DNA of 64,000 nt from Plantago ovata (GCA_028274465.1 CM051456.1:108863397-108927396), one strand, 5' to 3'; numbered from the stretch's first letter, positions 35,635 to 47,679 are shown. The notes: a model not told the origin generated them from the letters alone. Numbers and translations: made by a program.

Positions 35635-37075
35635 TTCCCCCTCAAGATGTGAGTAAATATTCATTACTCCCATCTTGTTCATGAAAAACTTTATCTTCTC
35701 GGATGGCAATGCTTTGGTGAACATGTCTGCTAGCTGTTGAGAAGTATGCACATACATGACTTCAATAATTTTTCCTTGAACTTTTTCTCTAATGAAGTGT
35801 TGATCTATTTCAACATGCTTAGTTTTCTCATGGAAAACTGGATTCTTGGTGAGACTGATTGCTGATTGATTATCACAGTAGAGTTTGGTCGGTGCTTTTT
35901 GCTCAAAACCAAAATCTTTCATAATCCATATGATTTCACAAGTGGCATGAGCTATAGCCCTGTATTCTGATTTTGTGGATGATTTGCTCACTACATTTTG
36001 TTTATTGGTTCTCCAGTTGATCATAGATTTCCCAAGAAATATACAGTAACCTGAGAGAGATCTTTTTGTGTCTGGACATCCATCAAAGTCTGCATCTGCA
36101 AATGCTACTAACTCCATATTCTTTTCTGGAGACAACAAAATCCCTTGACCTGGACTTCCCTTCAAGTATCTGACCACTCTTAATGCTACCTCCATGTGTT
36201 CTTTTGTCGGTTTTTCCATGTATTAACTCAAGATGTTGACAGAGTAGCAAATGTCTGGTCTTGTCAAGGTGAGGTAGATTAGTTTTCCAACTATCTTTCT
36301 ATACTCAGTTGAAAGCAGTTCTCCTTTTTCTTGAATATGATGACCCTGTTCCATAGGTATTATAAGAGGTCTACATCCTAAAGACCATATTCTTCAATAA
36401 TCTCAAGAGTGTATTTCCTTTGACACATGTATATGCCTTCTTTTGATCTTGAGATTTCAATTCCTAAGAAGTATTTAGGCTCTCCTAAATCTCTTATCTT
36501 GAATTGGTTCTTGAGATATTGTTTTGTTTTGTTCATTTCTTCCAAATTGTTGCCTCCTAGTAAGATATCATCAACATATACTAGTAAGACAATGTAACTT
36601 GTATCAGTTCTTTTAGTGAACAATGAATAATCATGTTCCGATTGAACAAAACCAAATTGAATAAGAGAATTGGTGAATTTGACATTCCATTGTCTTGATG
36701 CCTGTTTTAGGCCATAGATGGATTTGTAGAGTTTACATACTTTGTTCTCTAATGATTCCCCCTTAATGGTGTATCCAGGAGGTAATTTCATGTAAATTTC
36801 CTCATCAAGATCACCATTAAGAAAAGCATTATGAACATCTAATGTGACAATCTCTAATTGAATTGGGCAGCTAATGCCAAGAAAATTCTGACTGTAGTGA
36901 GTTTAGCAACAGGGCTAAAGGTTTCACTATAGTCCAGGCCATGTTGCTGTGTGAACCCTTGAGCCACTAGTCTGGCTTTATACTTATCAATGTTGCCATC
37001 GGACTTCAGCTTAGTTTTAAAACATATCTGCAGCCGACTGCCTTGTGCCCTTCTGGCAATGTAGAAATGCTCCAT
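35569..37075 (-). pseudogene. Copia reverse transcriptase and RNase H remnant
   Basis: Minus-strand pieces 37075-36854 ([27 protein letters not shown]), 36791-36378 (YGLKQASRQWN, catalytic YVDDILLGG, FKIRDLGEPKYFLGIE) and 36219-35569 (RNase H: AFADADFDGCPDTKRSLSGY, SKSSTKSEYRAIAHATCE, LYCDNQSAISLTKNP) give a nearly complete RT-RNase H. The pieces are in different frames or are separated by stops, for example just before MEKPTKEH. The active-site residues survive, so decay is moderate. The RNase H reading runs into the 3' LTR. Confidence 0.85.
35635..35648 (-). other. Copia polypurine tract
   Basis: In element sense CTTGAGGGGGAA directly precedes the 3' LTR, as expected for plus-strand priming in plant copia elements. 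Confidence 0.75.
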
Positions 37076-37303
37076 GTCTTGTTGTTATGCATGGCATTAA
37101 GCTCTTCCTGAATAGCATGTCTCCATTGTGGGTATTGAATTCTTGAAAGGATTTGGGTTCATCAAGAGTTGATAGAGAAAAAGAGAAGGCTCTTTGATTT
37201 TCTGAGAGTCGATTATAGGATAAAAAATTAGAGATGGGATGATGTGTGCCTGATTGTGCAGGCGCTCTTGTACCTTTCTTCAGTTCAGCACAATGAAAAT
37301 CCT

Positions 37304-39323
37304 TTAATAATGTATTTCTTTGCCTTTCTCTGGTTGATTTCCATACAATAGGAATGTGTTCTTGTTGATGTTGTACTTCTGGATGATGTGCATAAAATTC
37401 TTCTGCAGGTAGAGATTTTTCCAATGGAATAGATTGAACATGAATAGGAGATTTGGAAGCTGACCTGTTCTAGGATGAGATAGAACGCTGGTAATAGGAA
37501 GATGATGATTGATGTTGTGCAGGTGTGTCTGAAGATTGATTAGGTGAGGAAACATCTGCTTATGTATCCAGCATCTCTATTAAATGTGAAGAATCATAGT
37601 GTTGAGAATTTGGTTGTTCATTTGTTCGAGAATCATGTGTGCTTGGAGCAAAGAGAATGTCTTGGAAGTTGTCATGAGCCACGTTTTCTTGTGAATCAAG
37701 AACATTAAACTCTTTACTAAAAGGAAATATGTGTTCATGGAATACCACATCACGAGAGATAAAAGTAATGTGTTATTCCAGATCAAACAACTTGTATCCT
37801 TTCACTTGAGAAGGATAGCCAATAAAGATGGCCAACCTGGCTCGAGAACTGAATTTATGGCGTAATTCTTTTCTGGATGCACCATAAGCAAGATATCTGA
37901 ATGTTTTGATATGTGAATAGTCTGGTTTATTACCAAACAACCTTTCATAAGGTGTATCATTATTGATGACAACAGAAGGAACTCTGTTGATGAGATACGT
38001 GGCAGTTAAAATTGCATCACCCCAGAACTTAAGAGGTAGTTCTGCTTGAAAAATAAGGTTCGTGCCATATTAAGAAGTGTTTGGTGTTTTCTTTCAACGC
38101 ACCATTCTGTTCAGGAGTGTAAACACATGTCTTTTGGTGTAATATGCCATGTTTGTTATAAAAAGATTCCATGTGAAATTCAACTCTATTGTCTGTTCTT
38201 ATGATTTTAACCTTTTTATTGAATTGTGTAGCAATCTGCGTGATGAAATTTGGCAGAATTGTTGCTACATATGACTTGTATTTCATCAAGAAAGTCCATG
38301 TCATTCTAGAGTAATCATCTACAACAGTTAAGAAAAAACGATGACCATTCAAGCTTGTTTGAGAAAATGGTCCCCAAATATCAATATGTAAAAGCTCAAA
38401 AATAGAAATACTAGAACAGTTCCCATTAAAGGAGATTTCTTATGTTTAGCCTTGCTACAGACATCACAAACTTGCACTTCAGTGCTTGTTACAATAGGGG
38501 AAAATTGCTCAATTAATTTGAGTTTTGTAACTGGAATGTGTCCTAATTTAGAATGCCACAATTCCTTATTTGGCCGATTACACTGATGCAATTGTGAAAA
38601 TGTCAAGGGATGCAAGCTAACATAATAGAGTCCATGCTTAATTCTGAGTCTTCCAATCTCCACTGCTGAAGATTTCATCTGCAGTTTACAATGATTTTTG
38701 TTAAATATAACTAATATATCATTGTTTTCTGTTAATCTGAAAATTGCAATTAAATTTACCTTAAAAGAAGGTACACATAAAATATTTTTAAGAATAACAT
38801 TATGCTCAATAGTGATATCACCAGTATGTGTGACTTGTGTAAATTCTTGAGTTGGTAATTGAACTTTTGAAACAACATTTCTTATGTTGTGAGTATGTAA
38901 TGATGGTGAATAAATGATATGATCTTAGACTCCTGAATCACGAAGCCATATAACATTATTTAAAAAATTAGAGACATGATTAATAGAAGTACCTGCCCAT
39001 TGTTCATTAGTAAGGGATGGAGCATTGTAGAAATTTCCAGAGGAAATGGCATTGATTTGCGGAGAAGGCATGTTCTGAGCAGCTGAGGAGGTTTCAATAG
39101 CTGGTGCAGTCTTGATCATCTTGAGAAAGGCCTGTAACTGAGCATTGTTGATGGTAATATCTCCAGTTCTCTGCTGGTTTGCTGCTTGTCTAGGCTCTCC
39201 CTGCACCGCATGCATTGGCATATCCTCCTCCATTGTTGTTCTTAGTGAAATTAAAGTTAGGAGGGAAGCCATGTTTCCTTTAGCAATCCTTTTCAAGATG
39301 ACCTGGCCTGTGACAGTAATCAC
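37304..39323 (-). pseudogene. Copia protease-integrase remnant
   Basis: Minus-strand reading: the region before 38925 ends with WLRDSG, the start of the aspartic protease active site. The GAG-pre-integrase segment LWHSKLGHIPVTKLKLIEQF and CDVCSKAKHKKSP (HHCC zinc finger) lie at about 38580-38430. The integrase core (RFFLTVVDDYSRMTWTFLMK, IIRTDNRVEF, TPEQNGALKE) lies at 38352-38029. Several frame changes occur between pieces, and the segment from 38029 to 37304 is more degraded. Confidence 0.8.
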
Positions 39324-40247
39324 AGATCATGCAGTTCTTAGTACTGTGTCCCGACCTCTTGCACTTGATGCAATATAGTTGACTCTTGCCATTTCTTTAG
39401 TAGCCAGTCATCATGTTAGGAGCCCCCCACATCATTGCAGAAGCCTCTCCACTGTTGTTGCCCATGTTGCTCAATCCTTTCTGCTTCTCATCTTGGAGTA
39501 CTATCTTCAGTGCTCGATCAAGAGAAGGTGGTTTCTCCATTGTCAGGATCTGCGTTCTTACTTGAGCATGAGCATTAGTCAGCCCCATACAGAACTGAAT
39601 TACCTCATCATGTTCTTCCATTTCTGCAAGATCATGAAGTGATCTGCAAGGACACTTGCCACAGTGACATCCTTGCTTTGGCCTGAAGGTTCTTAGTTCT
39701 TGCAGCAAGCCAACCATAACATCAAAATAACTTTCAACAGAAATCTGTGATTGAATGAGAGTCATCAGTTCTCTCCTTAACTCAAAATTCTCAATGTATC
39801 TGGAGAAGCATATCTCACTGCCAGCCTATCCCAAACTTCCTTGGAACTGTTTGCAAATCTAAGATTAGAAGCAATTTCTTTGCTGACAGAATAGAGAATC
39901 CATGTTAATATGAGACTATTGCATTTAATCCATGGCATATAGAGTGGATCATCAATCTCAGGTTGTGCAATAGTTCCATCCACGAAACCCATCTTATTAT
40001 TAGCTTCGAGATGCATAGAGATCATTCTCTTCCAGTCATAGTAGTTTGAATTGGTGAGCTTTGGCTCAATCACAACAGAGTTGGTTGTATCAGCTGGACC
40101 AAGATAGAAAGGTCCATATAGATCATTGAGATCATAAGCAGGTGATTCAGTCTCAGATTTCTTGAGTTTAGCAGATTTGTCCCCTGCTTTCAAGTCTTTG
40201 ATCTTACTGAGATCATCATCAGTGGTCATGTTGAATAACATATTCAA
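39280..40247 (-). pseudogene. Copia gag remnant with double zinc knuckle
   Basis: The reading starts near 40247 (MTTDDDLSKIKDLK). It contains the gag core (LTNSNYYDWKRMISMHLEANN, MPWIKCNSLILTWILYSVSK, KEVWDRLAVRYA) and continues after a frame change at 39765-39397 (MTLIQSQISVESYFDVMVGL...). At 39375-39280 two CCHC knuckles can be read: CIKCKRSGHSTKNC and CDYCHRPGHLEKDC. Frame breaks make it non-functional. Confidence 0.8.
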
Positions 40248-40559
40248 TATATATTGATTGAGTTTGAATTAACAGAATAACTTGTAGATGATAATACAGT
40301 GAATGATGAGTCAGGCTGATAACAACAGTTGATGATTTAGCTAATGATAATAGCTCAAGAGTTTGATAAATAAGGCTAATAACAATAGCTGCGTAAGAAA
40401 ACAGAAAAAGAAAAAAAGAACACAAAGTTGATAAATAGGACGCAGAGTTTGATAAAGAGGGCTAATAACAATAGCCGAGTAAAAAACAGAAAGAAAAACA
40501 CAGAGTTTGATAGTTATGCAGAAGCTAAAGAATAGTACAAAAAAACCTTGCTAACCTAT

Positions 40560-40571
40560 GCTCTCATACCA
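40560..40571 (-). other. Copia primer-binding site
   Basis: Directly inside the 5' LTR the element reads TGGTATGAGAGC, one change from the usual initiator-tRNA-Met site TGGTATCAGAGC. Confidence 0.85.
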
Positions 40572-40910
40572 TGTCAAAGTGCGTTAATAAACATGGTAGA
40601 AGACGTTTCTGTATTAACGTTGCTCTGCAGCAAAACTGTAAAAATCGAAAACCTATCTACTGACTTGTATTTATAGTGCTAAACTACTTATCTAGAAAGA
40701 CAATCATGCCCTTACACGAGTTAGAGTTCTAAACTATCACGTTGCTTTCTTCTCAAAGATCCCTGGAGTTTGCCGGTAAGCAATAGAGTCGTTGCCGTCC
40801 TGTGCGCACGTTCTCTTAATTTCAATATGTTATGTGGCTCTGTTCAGATCTTCTTCTTCTTTGCTTCACAATTTTGCAACTGCTTCCCTCATTTCGTTCA
40901 TCTCTTGAGA
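40572..40910 (-). repeat. 5' LTR of copia element
   Basis: Right copy on the plus strand, TGTCAAAGTGCG to CTCTTGAGA, followed by target duplication ACTTC (40911-40915). Confidence 0.9.
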
Positions 40911-40915
40911 ACTTC

Positions 40916-41623
40916 TTCGTTCCTCTTTCATAATTTCATCCTCCAAAACTTGTCTTCGTTAGCCAAGACCTCCAATAATTGCTCCCCAAACAAATCTCAC
41001 ACAAAAGGCTCCAAAAACACTCTACTTGGGTCCTTTAACGAAAAGTATGCAAAATAAGATCAAGAAGACAAAACCATGAAAGGCCAAAACAAAGATGTTA
41101 AGTGATAACGAAAAGTAGGGAAACGGGACTCATCATCTTTATCATCGAGTTTATGAGAAAAGGAGTTGGTGTCCTGCACTGCCATGAAATTTATCAAAGC
41201 GTCATATATAGTAAGAGAGTTTAATACTGATTTACATCGATCTTATGACTCATTAGGGACTCCTTGGATCACTTCCCAAAAAACAATACATTAATGTGTC
41301 TTTGCCTATTTAACTTGTGTAAAAACCCTTCTATTAATGGTCACCTTGTGAGCGGAATTCTCAGGTTCCTTGACAAACTACTGATCTAATTAACTGAAAT
41401 CTCAAGTGTCAGTTTATTCATCATTTATTCACCTTGTGTAAAATATTAAGTAGAGTAGCAGTTGTGCAGTTTCGGACAATAGTCAATCAACAATAATCTT
41501 CAGCCTCTCCTATCTTCAACCTCATGCATTCATCATTTAGCAAATAATAAATAGTACAAGTAGTTCTGGGAGTTAAAGTCTTGCACATAACACACAACGT
41601 ACTAGCTAGGAAGTGATTAATAT
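40916..41623. other. Intergenic, nothing recognised
   Basis: Host flank of the copia insertion. No gene or repeat could be supported. Confidence 0.4.
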
Positions 41624-41840
41624 CGAATTGTATTAGGAATGTATATCTGTCCTAGAATATAGCCTAGAAAAAAGGACGGCAGAGAGGAGGTAGGCGGAAG
41701 CTAGGGTCGTAATCTAGTTTGATACCATGAAAGAATATGACTCGTTACTTTCTCATTCATTGAAAGGTAGTATAAATACAAACGAGATCCACTATTCTAT
41801 GCTATATTCTAGGACATATATACATTTCTAATACAATCCG
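41624..41840. repeat. 44-bp inverted repeat around the LTR/PBS junction
   Basis: 41624-41667 is a near-perfect reverse complement of 41797-41840 (about 39 of 44). The right arm lies inside the LTR. The left arm is an inverted piece of the same LTR sequence on the far side of the primer-binding site, suggesting a nested insertion or an aberrant integration. Confidence 0.75.
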
Positions 41841-41919
41841 ATATTTACATTGGTGGTGTTGACCTAGGAGTTAACCTTGGAGTTAACCTATTCTGGTTTA
41901 ACTCCTACGTCAGTCAACA
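41728..41919 (-). mobile_element. Short LTR with adjacent primer-binding site (copia-type or TRIM relic)
   Basis: A 192-bp unit with TG (41728) and CA (41918-41919) termini. In minus sense it ends TTCTTTCA and is followed at once by TGGTATCAAAC, an initiator-tRNA-Met-type primer-binding site (41717-41727). About 95 bases of internal sequence follow to 41624. The partner LTR and coding region are missing. Confidence 0.65.
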
Positions 41920-42840
41920 AGCTAAGCTATGTATATTCTAACACATACAACCACCATGATCAATCATACTATTAGTATTCTTACTTGCTAGTGAAAATCT
42001 ACCTAATTAACATGAAGAAATTAAAGAATTTACCCCATGTATTAATCATATCCCACAACGTTAATGGAGCATTATGATTAAATAACGAGACTCACTCGTA
42101 AAAGAAATTTTAATATTATCAGAGATGTTTTATGGCTAGACTACTAGAAACTATACTATACTGGTTGTTTGGCTTTGAACTGGCCTTTGGTATTTTGTTA
42201 AATTTAACAAAAGCCGGAATAGTACCTAAACTAAGGTTTTGTTAGTTTAATTTTTTATGTTGTAGCTGGGTTTGAATTAAGGGGTTTGAGTGGTAGGGTA
42301 GTAGGATTTTTATAGGTATAATGATGAGTGTTGTAATAGAATGTGTAAGAGAATGTTTGTTTGATTTGTTTAATTATGTGTTGGCATGTATTGGGATTGG
42401 TGAGAGATTGTGTGGGGTTGTTTAAATAGTGGGAGAACTATTTATTGTTGAGTTTAATTGGTTTATTATAAATAAAAAAATCTGAATAATGTAATCTACA
42501 TAAAAAAAAAAAAACGTAATTTTTTTTTTCCTTTTTTTTCTTTTAAAACAAACAGCGACATTTTGCAACAAATACGGATTGAAATTAATAAAATAAAATA
42601 ACAAAATAATATTAGAAACATATAATTGGAAATTCGTTAATGCAAACTTCATTACGATAAGGCAAAGTAATAGTCACACATGTTTAGAAATAATAATACG
42701 GGTACACACTGAACCCTTTAGTTGCGGTTACATATTGAAGTAGCGCATGTTATTGGAGCTTTTCAACATTATTACGCAAGGGAATTGCTTAGCATTACGA
42801 AACGGGAATTATGTTGCCTTTTGTGCTAGGCTCCGTTCCA

Positions 42841-43273
42841 TTATGGCTCTTTCCGACAAAGAGTCAACATGTCTCCAATCTGCTGGAACTTGAAGAGAAT
42901 CATCTCCTCGGGAACTCGACGGCGTTCATTGACATCGTAGTAGGCGGGGCGGACCAAATCACCATTCGGCTTCACAATCCAACTTGGCTCTGTGGGTTTT
43001 TTTTCTGAAGCGCGTTGAAACTCATATTTCATAATATTGTACCTGGTAACCAGATGAGCCACTCGAAGGTTTTCATTTTCAGGTAAGCCATCTTTCATTA
43101 TGGCCAGAATCTCCCTCCATGTAGTCCATTGAAAACTCGTACCAACCATTTTTCCCTTCTCACCAAAAGATAAACACAGTGCGGATAAATCTTTTATGCG
43201 TGGCAGGAGTCCAAGGATGGTCGCAGGAAATTGGCCTACGACTGGAAGAGCTGGATGATCCGGTAGCCATTCA
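42841..43273 (-). CDS. Unrecognised coding exon, probably last exon of a gene or captured fragment
   Basis: The open minus-strand exon starts after a good acceptor (TTGTGCAG, minus sense) and runs about 143 codons to TAA at 42841. It encodes EWLPDHPALPVVGQFPATIL..., then a charged stretch (TTWREILAIMKDGLPENEN) and an end rich in E, K and R (VNERRRVPEEMILFKFQQIG). Codon composition and lack of stops make it look coding. I do not recognise the family. Possible upstream exons on the same strand are 45071-45148 and about 45246-45328. Confidence 0.35.
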
Positions 43274-44110
43274 CTGCACAAGGAATTATTAACATACCAA
43301 CATAATGATTAGATGATGTTCGAATGACTAAGTTCTGTTGTTCAAATCTGCATCCATTTTTCGGAAAACTTTATAATTTTTTTAAAGCTTTCAAAACTTT
43401 TCATGACCTTTAATGGTTTCTATGATGCCGGATACTTTAGAAAATTTAACTTAAAGGTTAGTAAATTTTTTATAAAGCTTAGATCGTGTTGAAATGGTTT
43501 TTTGTTAACTTTCAAAGGGTAGGTAATTAAAAAAAAAGTTTGACTACTACGAGGTGTCTTCTTATAAACTGCCTTTTGAGTTATGCATTTTGTATAATAT
43601 AACTCAGATAATGAATTATCTTTGGTAGCTTTACGTCCCGGTTTTATCAAGGTACCTTTAAACCTTACATATGTTTACGCGCATTATATAGACATCCACA
43701 TATGCAAATATAATAGAAAGTTTGAATTGTTCGCAATTACAAAGTACACCAAACGGATGTACGATATGTGAAATAACCATACAAGTATAGAATTACAAAA
43801 TAATATTAATAACAACTACATGTTTAAGACAGTAATGGTTTCCTTAAAAAAAAAAAAAATAAATAAAATTCTCCGAATTGGTATATAAGGAGCAAACAGT
43901 GACAACTTTCGAGTGTATCCATTGATTTCCTTCAGTGCATGAGAACGGAAGCATAACAGAATATAATGTAGCCGGTTTAAGAATAGTAAACCCAAACAGC
44001 CTAGAACCAATTTCTTTCATTTTACGTGCTTTTTATATGCTGGAATGAGAGTGTATGATGGGATGCTCGTAAACATAACGCTAAAGTATAATAAGTTACA
44101 CATACAAAAG

Positions 44111-44216
44111 ACATGTGATGAAGAACGAAATGGACATAACAACTCAATTGCATGTAACTAAAGACATGTAATAAAGCACCAAGTAGACATAGCAACTCAA
44201 ATGCATGTAATGAAAC
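44111..44216. repeat. Tandem repeat, two 53-bp units
   Basis: Units 44111-44163 and 44164-44216 both begin ACATGT and share ACATARCAACTCAAWTGCAT. They differ by about ten substitutions. Confidence 0.7.
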
Positions 44217-45070
44217 CAATTACTCTATGAAGGTAATGAAATGTACACCTTAACGTTAAAAGAAAATTCAAGTGGGAGTGGGGGGATGTCGGCTGTTTGC
44301 AAAAGAGGTAGGGGAGGATAGTAGTAGAGTAGTGTTTCTTGTGTGTTTTAGGTGAAAGTAAATGAAAGTGAAAGATGCACATTTATAGTAAGGAAGGGAT
44401 GCTTTGGAAGTTGTAGTTGTGTCCGTATTTGAAGCTAAGTGCCAAAATGGGAATTAAAAATTTGGTCAAAAGTGTGATAATGGTTTGGTGTTGGGAAACA
44501 TGAATGACAATAGGCACTCATGCCCCAACATGAGTAGTCATTTCCAATGAAGTAAATGAAGTTAATATTTTTGAAAAATTTGTATGTAATGACAAATGAC
44601 ATGCAAAATCCCAACATCCCTACCACAAACTAAAGTAGAATGTGGCACACTTCAACCCAGTATGACAAGTTAGGTCAGATATATTCACAAGGCAACTACT
44701 CTACAATGCAAGTTGGAAAAAATAAAACAAAGGAAAATTCATCAGTATAGACATAACAGTTTAGAATGCAAGTTGGCTCAAAATTTTATCAATAAAACTC
44801 AGAAATGGATGGTTGTACAAAAGTAACAAAGGCATTCGCCATGGCTGCGATAGAAATCGCCTCGCCAAGATACGGTGTAGCTCATATGCTAATTGTACTA
44901 CTCAACCGTCGTTTATAACCCATGCATGCAATCATCATCGCCAACGTTCCATTTTCCCACTACAATAATGCAAAATGACATGATAATACATATTATAATG
45001 CATGCATATGTTATAACTTTTCTGACTAGCCTATTTGGGTCTGCTTTTGTGTAAACCGAACACATCATAC

Positions 45071-45328
45071 CGTGCAAAGGCAGCAACGCCATGGCTGCTC
45101 GACTGGAACGACAGTTGAGCCACGCCAAGATACGACGCTGATATAACCCTGTTATTCACATGCAAGAGAGGTACATATAGTATAAGCATCCTAAATTAAA
45201 TACTGCCATGCATTAAAACTGAGAGCATTGTCACGAGTCCATCACCTTTGAGTACAATGTGCCGTAATGTGGTTCAAGAGCTGCCAAGGAAGACAATCCG
45301 GCAATTCCACAACTCCCTCTCTGGCCTA
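45071..45328 (-). CDS. Possible pair of upstream exons on the minus strand
   Basis: Read in minus sense, about 45328-45246 gives REGVVELPDCLPWQLLNHIT... up to a GTGATGG donor. After an AACAG acceptor, 45148-45071 continues in phase as VISASYLGVAQLSFQSSSHG... to a GTATGATG donor. The two phases agree (2 then 1), which supports real or recently real exons. No family was recognised, and the link to the 42841-43273 exon is an inference from strand and order only. A third segment near 44830-44935 repeats a GCCATGGCTGC...GCCAAGATAC pattern and may be a duplicate. Confidence 0.3.
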
Positions 45329-46484
45329 ATCAGTGTCCACAAAAAATAAAAGCAGACATCAGGTTGTTTGGCTTTGAACTGGCCTGTGGTTGTTTTGGTA
45401 AATAGGGGACATCATAGCCAACTACTGCAAAGCCAACATGAACTATAGACATCACAATAACGCAAACTGCAACAACCCAACTATTGCAAAGCCAACATGA
45501 ACTATAACTAGCCCTATTACAGAATTAAAAAACACTACACTTATGAATATCATAGCAAAGTGGATCCAAACAAGCCTAAAAAAAGCAATTTGGACACAGA
45601 AACAATCTCCATCATAAAATAGCTTGGAATCAGAGGATCAAACAACAAAAATGAAAACATACAAATATATGGAAATAAATGTGAAACCCCACAACAACAA
45701 CATAGAAAATTGCATCCAAAGCAGGCTGCCTTCAACCAGAAATAAAAAGAAAAACATTGAAAAAAAACCCTAATCCCTAATTTTTTTCCCATATTAAAGA
45801 AACTAAATTACACATGCAATAATCAATTAGCAAAGAGAAATCCATACAAGAAAAATACATAAAACACAATAAAAAATACCCAGAAAAATAATATCGTAAT
45901 GAAATTCCAAGTGTAAAGACAAAGGATTAGAGTCTAGAGAACTCATCTTATTGTTATGTGAGTCCACTCAATTCGACCAGTTAAGAAAAGCCGGAAACCT
46001 CCAATGGATCAGAAAACAGACGAAAAAAACAAAGCCGCCGGGAAACTCCAGTAGTGTCACCGTACGAGCTGTCTCCACCACGGGTCGGTTATGGCCTCTC
46101 CAATGTTGACGAACGCGCCGCCGGAAAGCTCCACGCGCCGACCATCGATTTGGGAAGTCAACCGTTTTGAGATTTGGTTCCGATAGGATTGTAGATCGGG
46201 ACGAGGGGAGTCTAATGGTGTGTTTGGTTTTGTCGTGGGTGGCCTAACGGTGGAGATTTGGCCGGAGATCTTTTCCCGGTGGCCATGGAAGTCGGTGAGA
46301 AGAGATAGGAGGGAGAGAGACAAGAGACTGAAATGGCAGGCTAGAGAGAGAAAGAAATTTTGGAAATGACAAATAGTAACTCGGGTTGTGGATTTTGTTA
46401 TTTAACAAAAGCTAGTTAAGACCCAACAACACCGATATATGAAAATAACAAAATACCACAAGCCAGTTTAAACCCAAACAGACC

Positions 46485-47632
46485 GATAGTACAACCCCAA
46501 ACACCGCCCCCCATTTTTTTTAAAGCATCAAGAGGGGACATGGCTACTGAAATTACGTGCTAACACCTGAATATCAGAAATTAATAAGTGATTAACTATG
46601 GACAAATTAAGAGTTGCTTCACCGGTTATACAATTGATGATAACTTGGCAATAGCTTTAAATTACAACATGTAATCCATCTCTCTCTTTCGGTGACTTTA
46701 AAGATCTGCTGCTTGAATTGCCCAAGCCTATGCTACTACGGGGTCTAACACAAAAGATAAATGAATTTGTTTCCAGCAATGCGAATACAATGACCTATAA
46801 AGTCTCTAACAACTAAACCTAAACAAGCATCTTCACACTTTGCTTTAATGAATTGATAGTTTCACAACATCTTTTGAGTCAGGGGAGGAGTCAGAGGTGG
46901 GCACTGTGGGATGTTCGCCCCGGTAATATTTTCGATTTTCAGAATTTGGCCCCCGAACCTCCGAACCAACCTTATATATGTAATTCCGCGTACCCAAACT
47001 TCAAATCCTGTTCCGCCCTGTTCTGAGTCATTTCGTTCGACGTCCACCTGCGGACCTGCAAATTAATCCATCAGTGAATCCATTTCTATTAGATTATTAC
47101 CATCAACCCTGCAATATTTTGATAGTACTTAATTTCTGCATAAGCTATGACTGTCTGATTAAATTTGATACTTCGTACTACTCTTGTTCTTGCAATTGGA
47201 GTAAATATTTCCAATCCAATATTAAAACAAACAGGGTACTACTCCACTCCACTTACATCAGAAAATAGCAAAATATGATCGAAAAACAGAGTAGTACTTT
47301 TTGCCTCGAAAATTACATAGCCTCCATCTCCATCATCAAATCAAAATCAAATATCAAATTCAAAATTTCCTACTGTACAGTCAATAGTAGAGGGTTAATA
47401 AACAAGAATTGGGTCCATACATTTTGCCCTAACCCCATCGAAAATGGTGAAAGATCGAAAAGAGGCGGGATAATTACAAAACCATTTGTCTTCGGCCCGC
47501 TGTTTTTCATGCTAATTCATTTCAAACGACTTTTGGAATGCCAAACGACGACGGTTTGTCTCCATACCATAAAAGCCTACCCTTGTCCCTTTCAACAGAA
47601 AAACCTAATCATTCGAATCGAACACCAGTAGT
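46485..47632. other. Upstream region of demethylase copy C
   Basis: Apart from the hAT-type MITE at 46880-47020, no element or gene was seen. The last 150 bases (from about 47480) are less AT-rich and probably hold the core promoter and 5' leader of copy C. Confidence 0.4.
46880..47020. mobile_element. hAT-type MITE upstream of copy C
   Basis: A 141-bp element with ends CAGGGGAGGAGTCAG and (reverse complement of right) CAGGGCGGAACAGG, the degenerate CAGGGGCGGAGCCAGG end common in plant hATs. The 8-bp duplication is TTTTGAGT (46872-46879) versus TTCTGAGT (47021-47028), one mismatch. Confidence 0.7.
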
Positions 47633-47649
47633 AGAGAGAGAGAGAGATA
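47633..47649 (+). promoter_or_regulatory. GA microsatellite in the copy C leader
   Basis: An (AG)n tract ends about 30 bases before the ATG at 47680. GA/CT tracts are frequent in plant 5' leaders, and copy B has a CT tract in the equivalent place (about 5914-5926). Confidence 0.5.
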
Positions 47650-47679
47650 ATTGGTGAGAAGAAGTGCTTGCAGTTGCAG

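Larger units (their letters stand above)
35297..40910 (-). mobile_element. Full-length Ty1-copia retrotransposon, decayed
   Basis: A 5614-bp element in minus orientation with two LTRs, a primer-binding site, a polypurine tract and a 5-bp target duplication ACTTC (35292-35296 and 40911-40915). Gene order in the element sense is gag, protease, integrase, reverse transcriptase, RNase H, the copia order. Coding parts are broken by frameshifts and stops. LTR differences counted by eye are roughly 26 of 338 positions, so the insertion is a few million years old under usual plant substitution rates. Confidence 0.93.
42163..46484. mobile_element. Candidate DNA transposon bounded by inverted repeats
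   Basis: The left border GGTTGTTTGGCTTTGAACTGG matches the reverse complement of the right border GGTCTGTTTGGGTTTAAACTGG, and both continue with the word TGGTATTTTGTTA. A third copy, in the same orientation as the left one, starts at 45362, so a 1.1-kb sub-element (45362-46484) is an alternative. The TIR word TGTTTGG resembles Harbinger-type ends, but no convincing target duplication was found. The interior holds unrecognised coding pieces. Confidence 0.5.
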
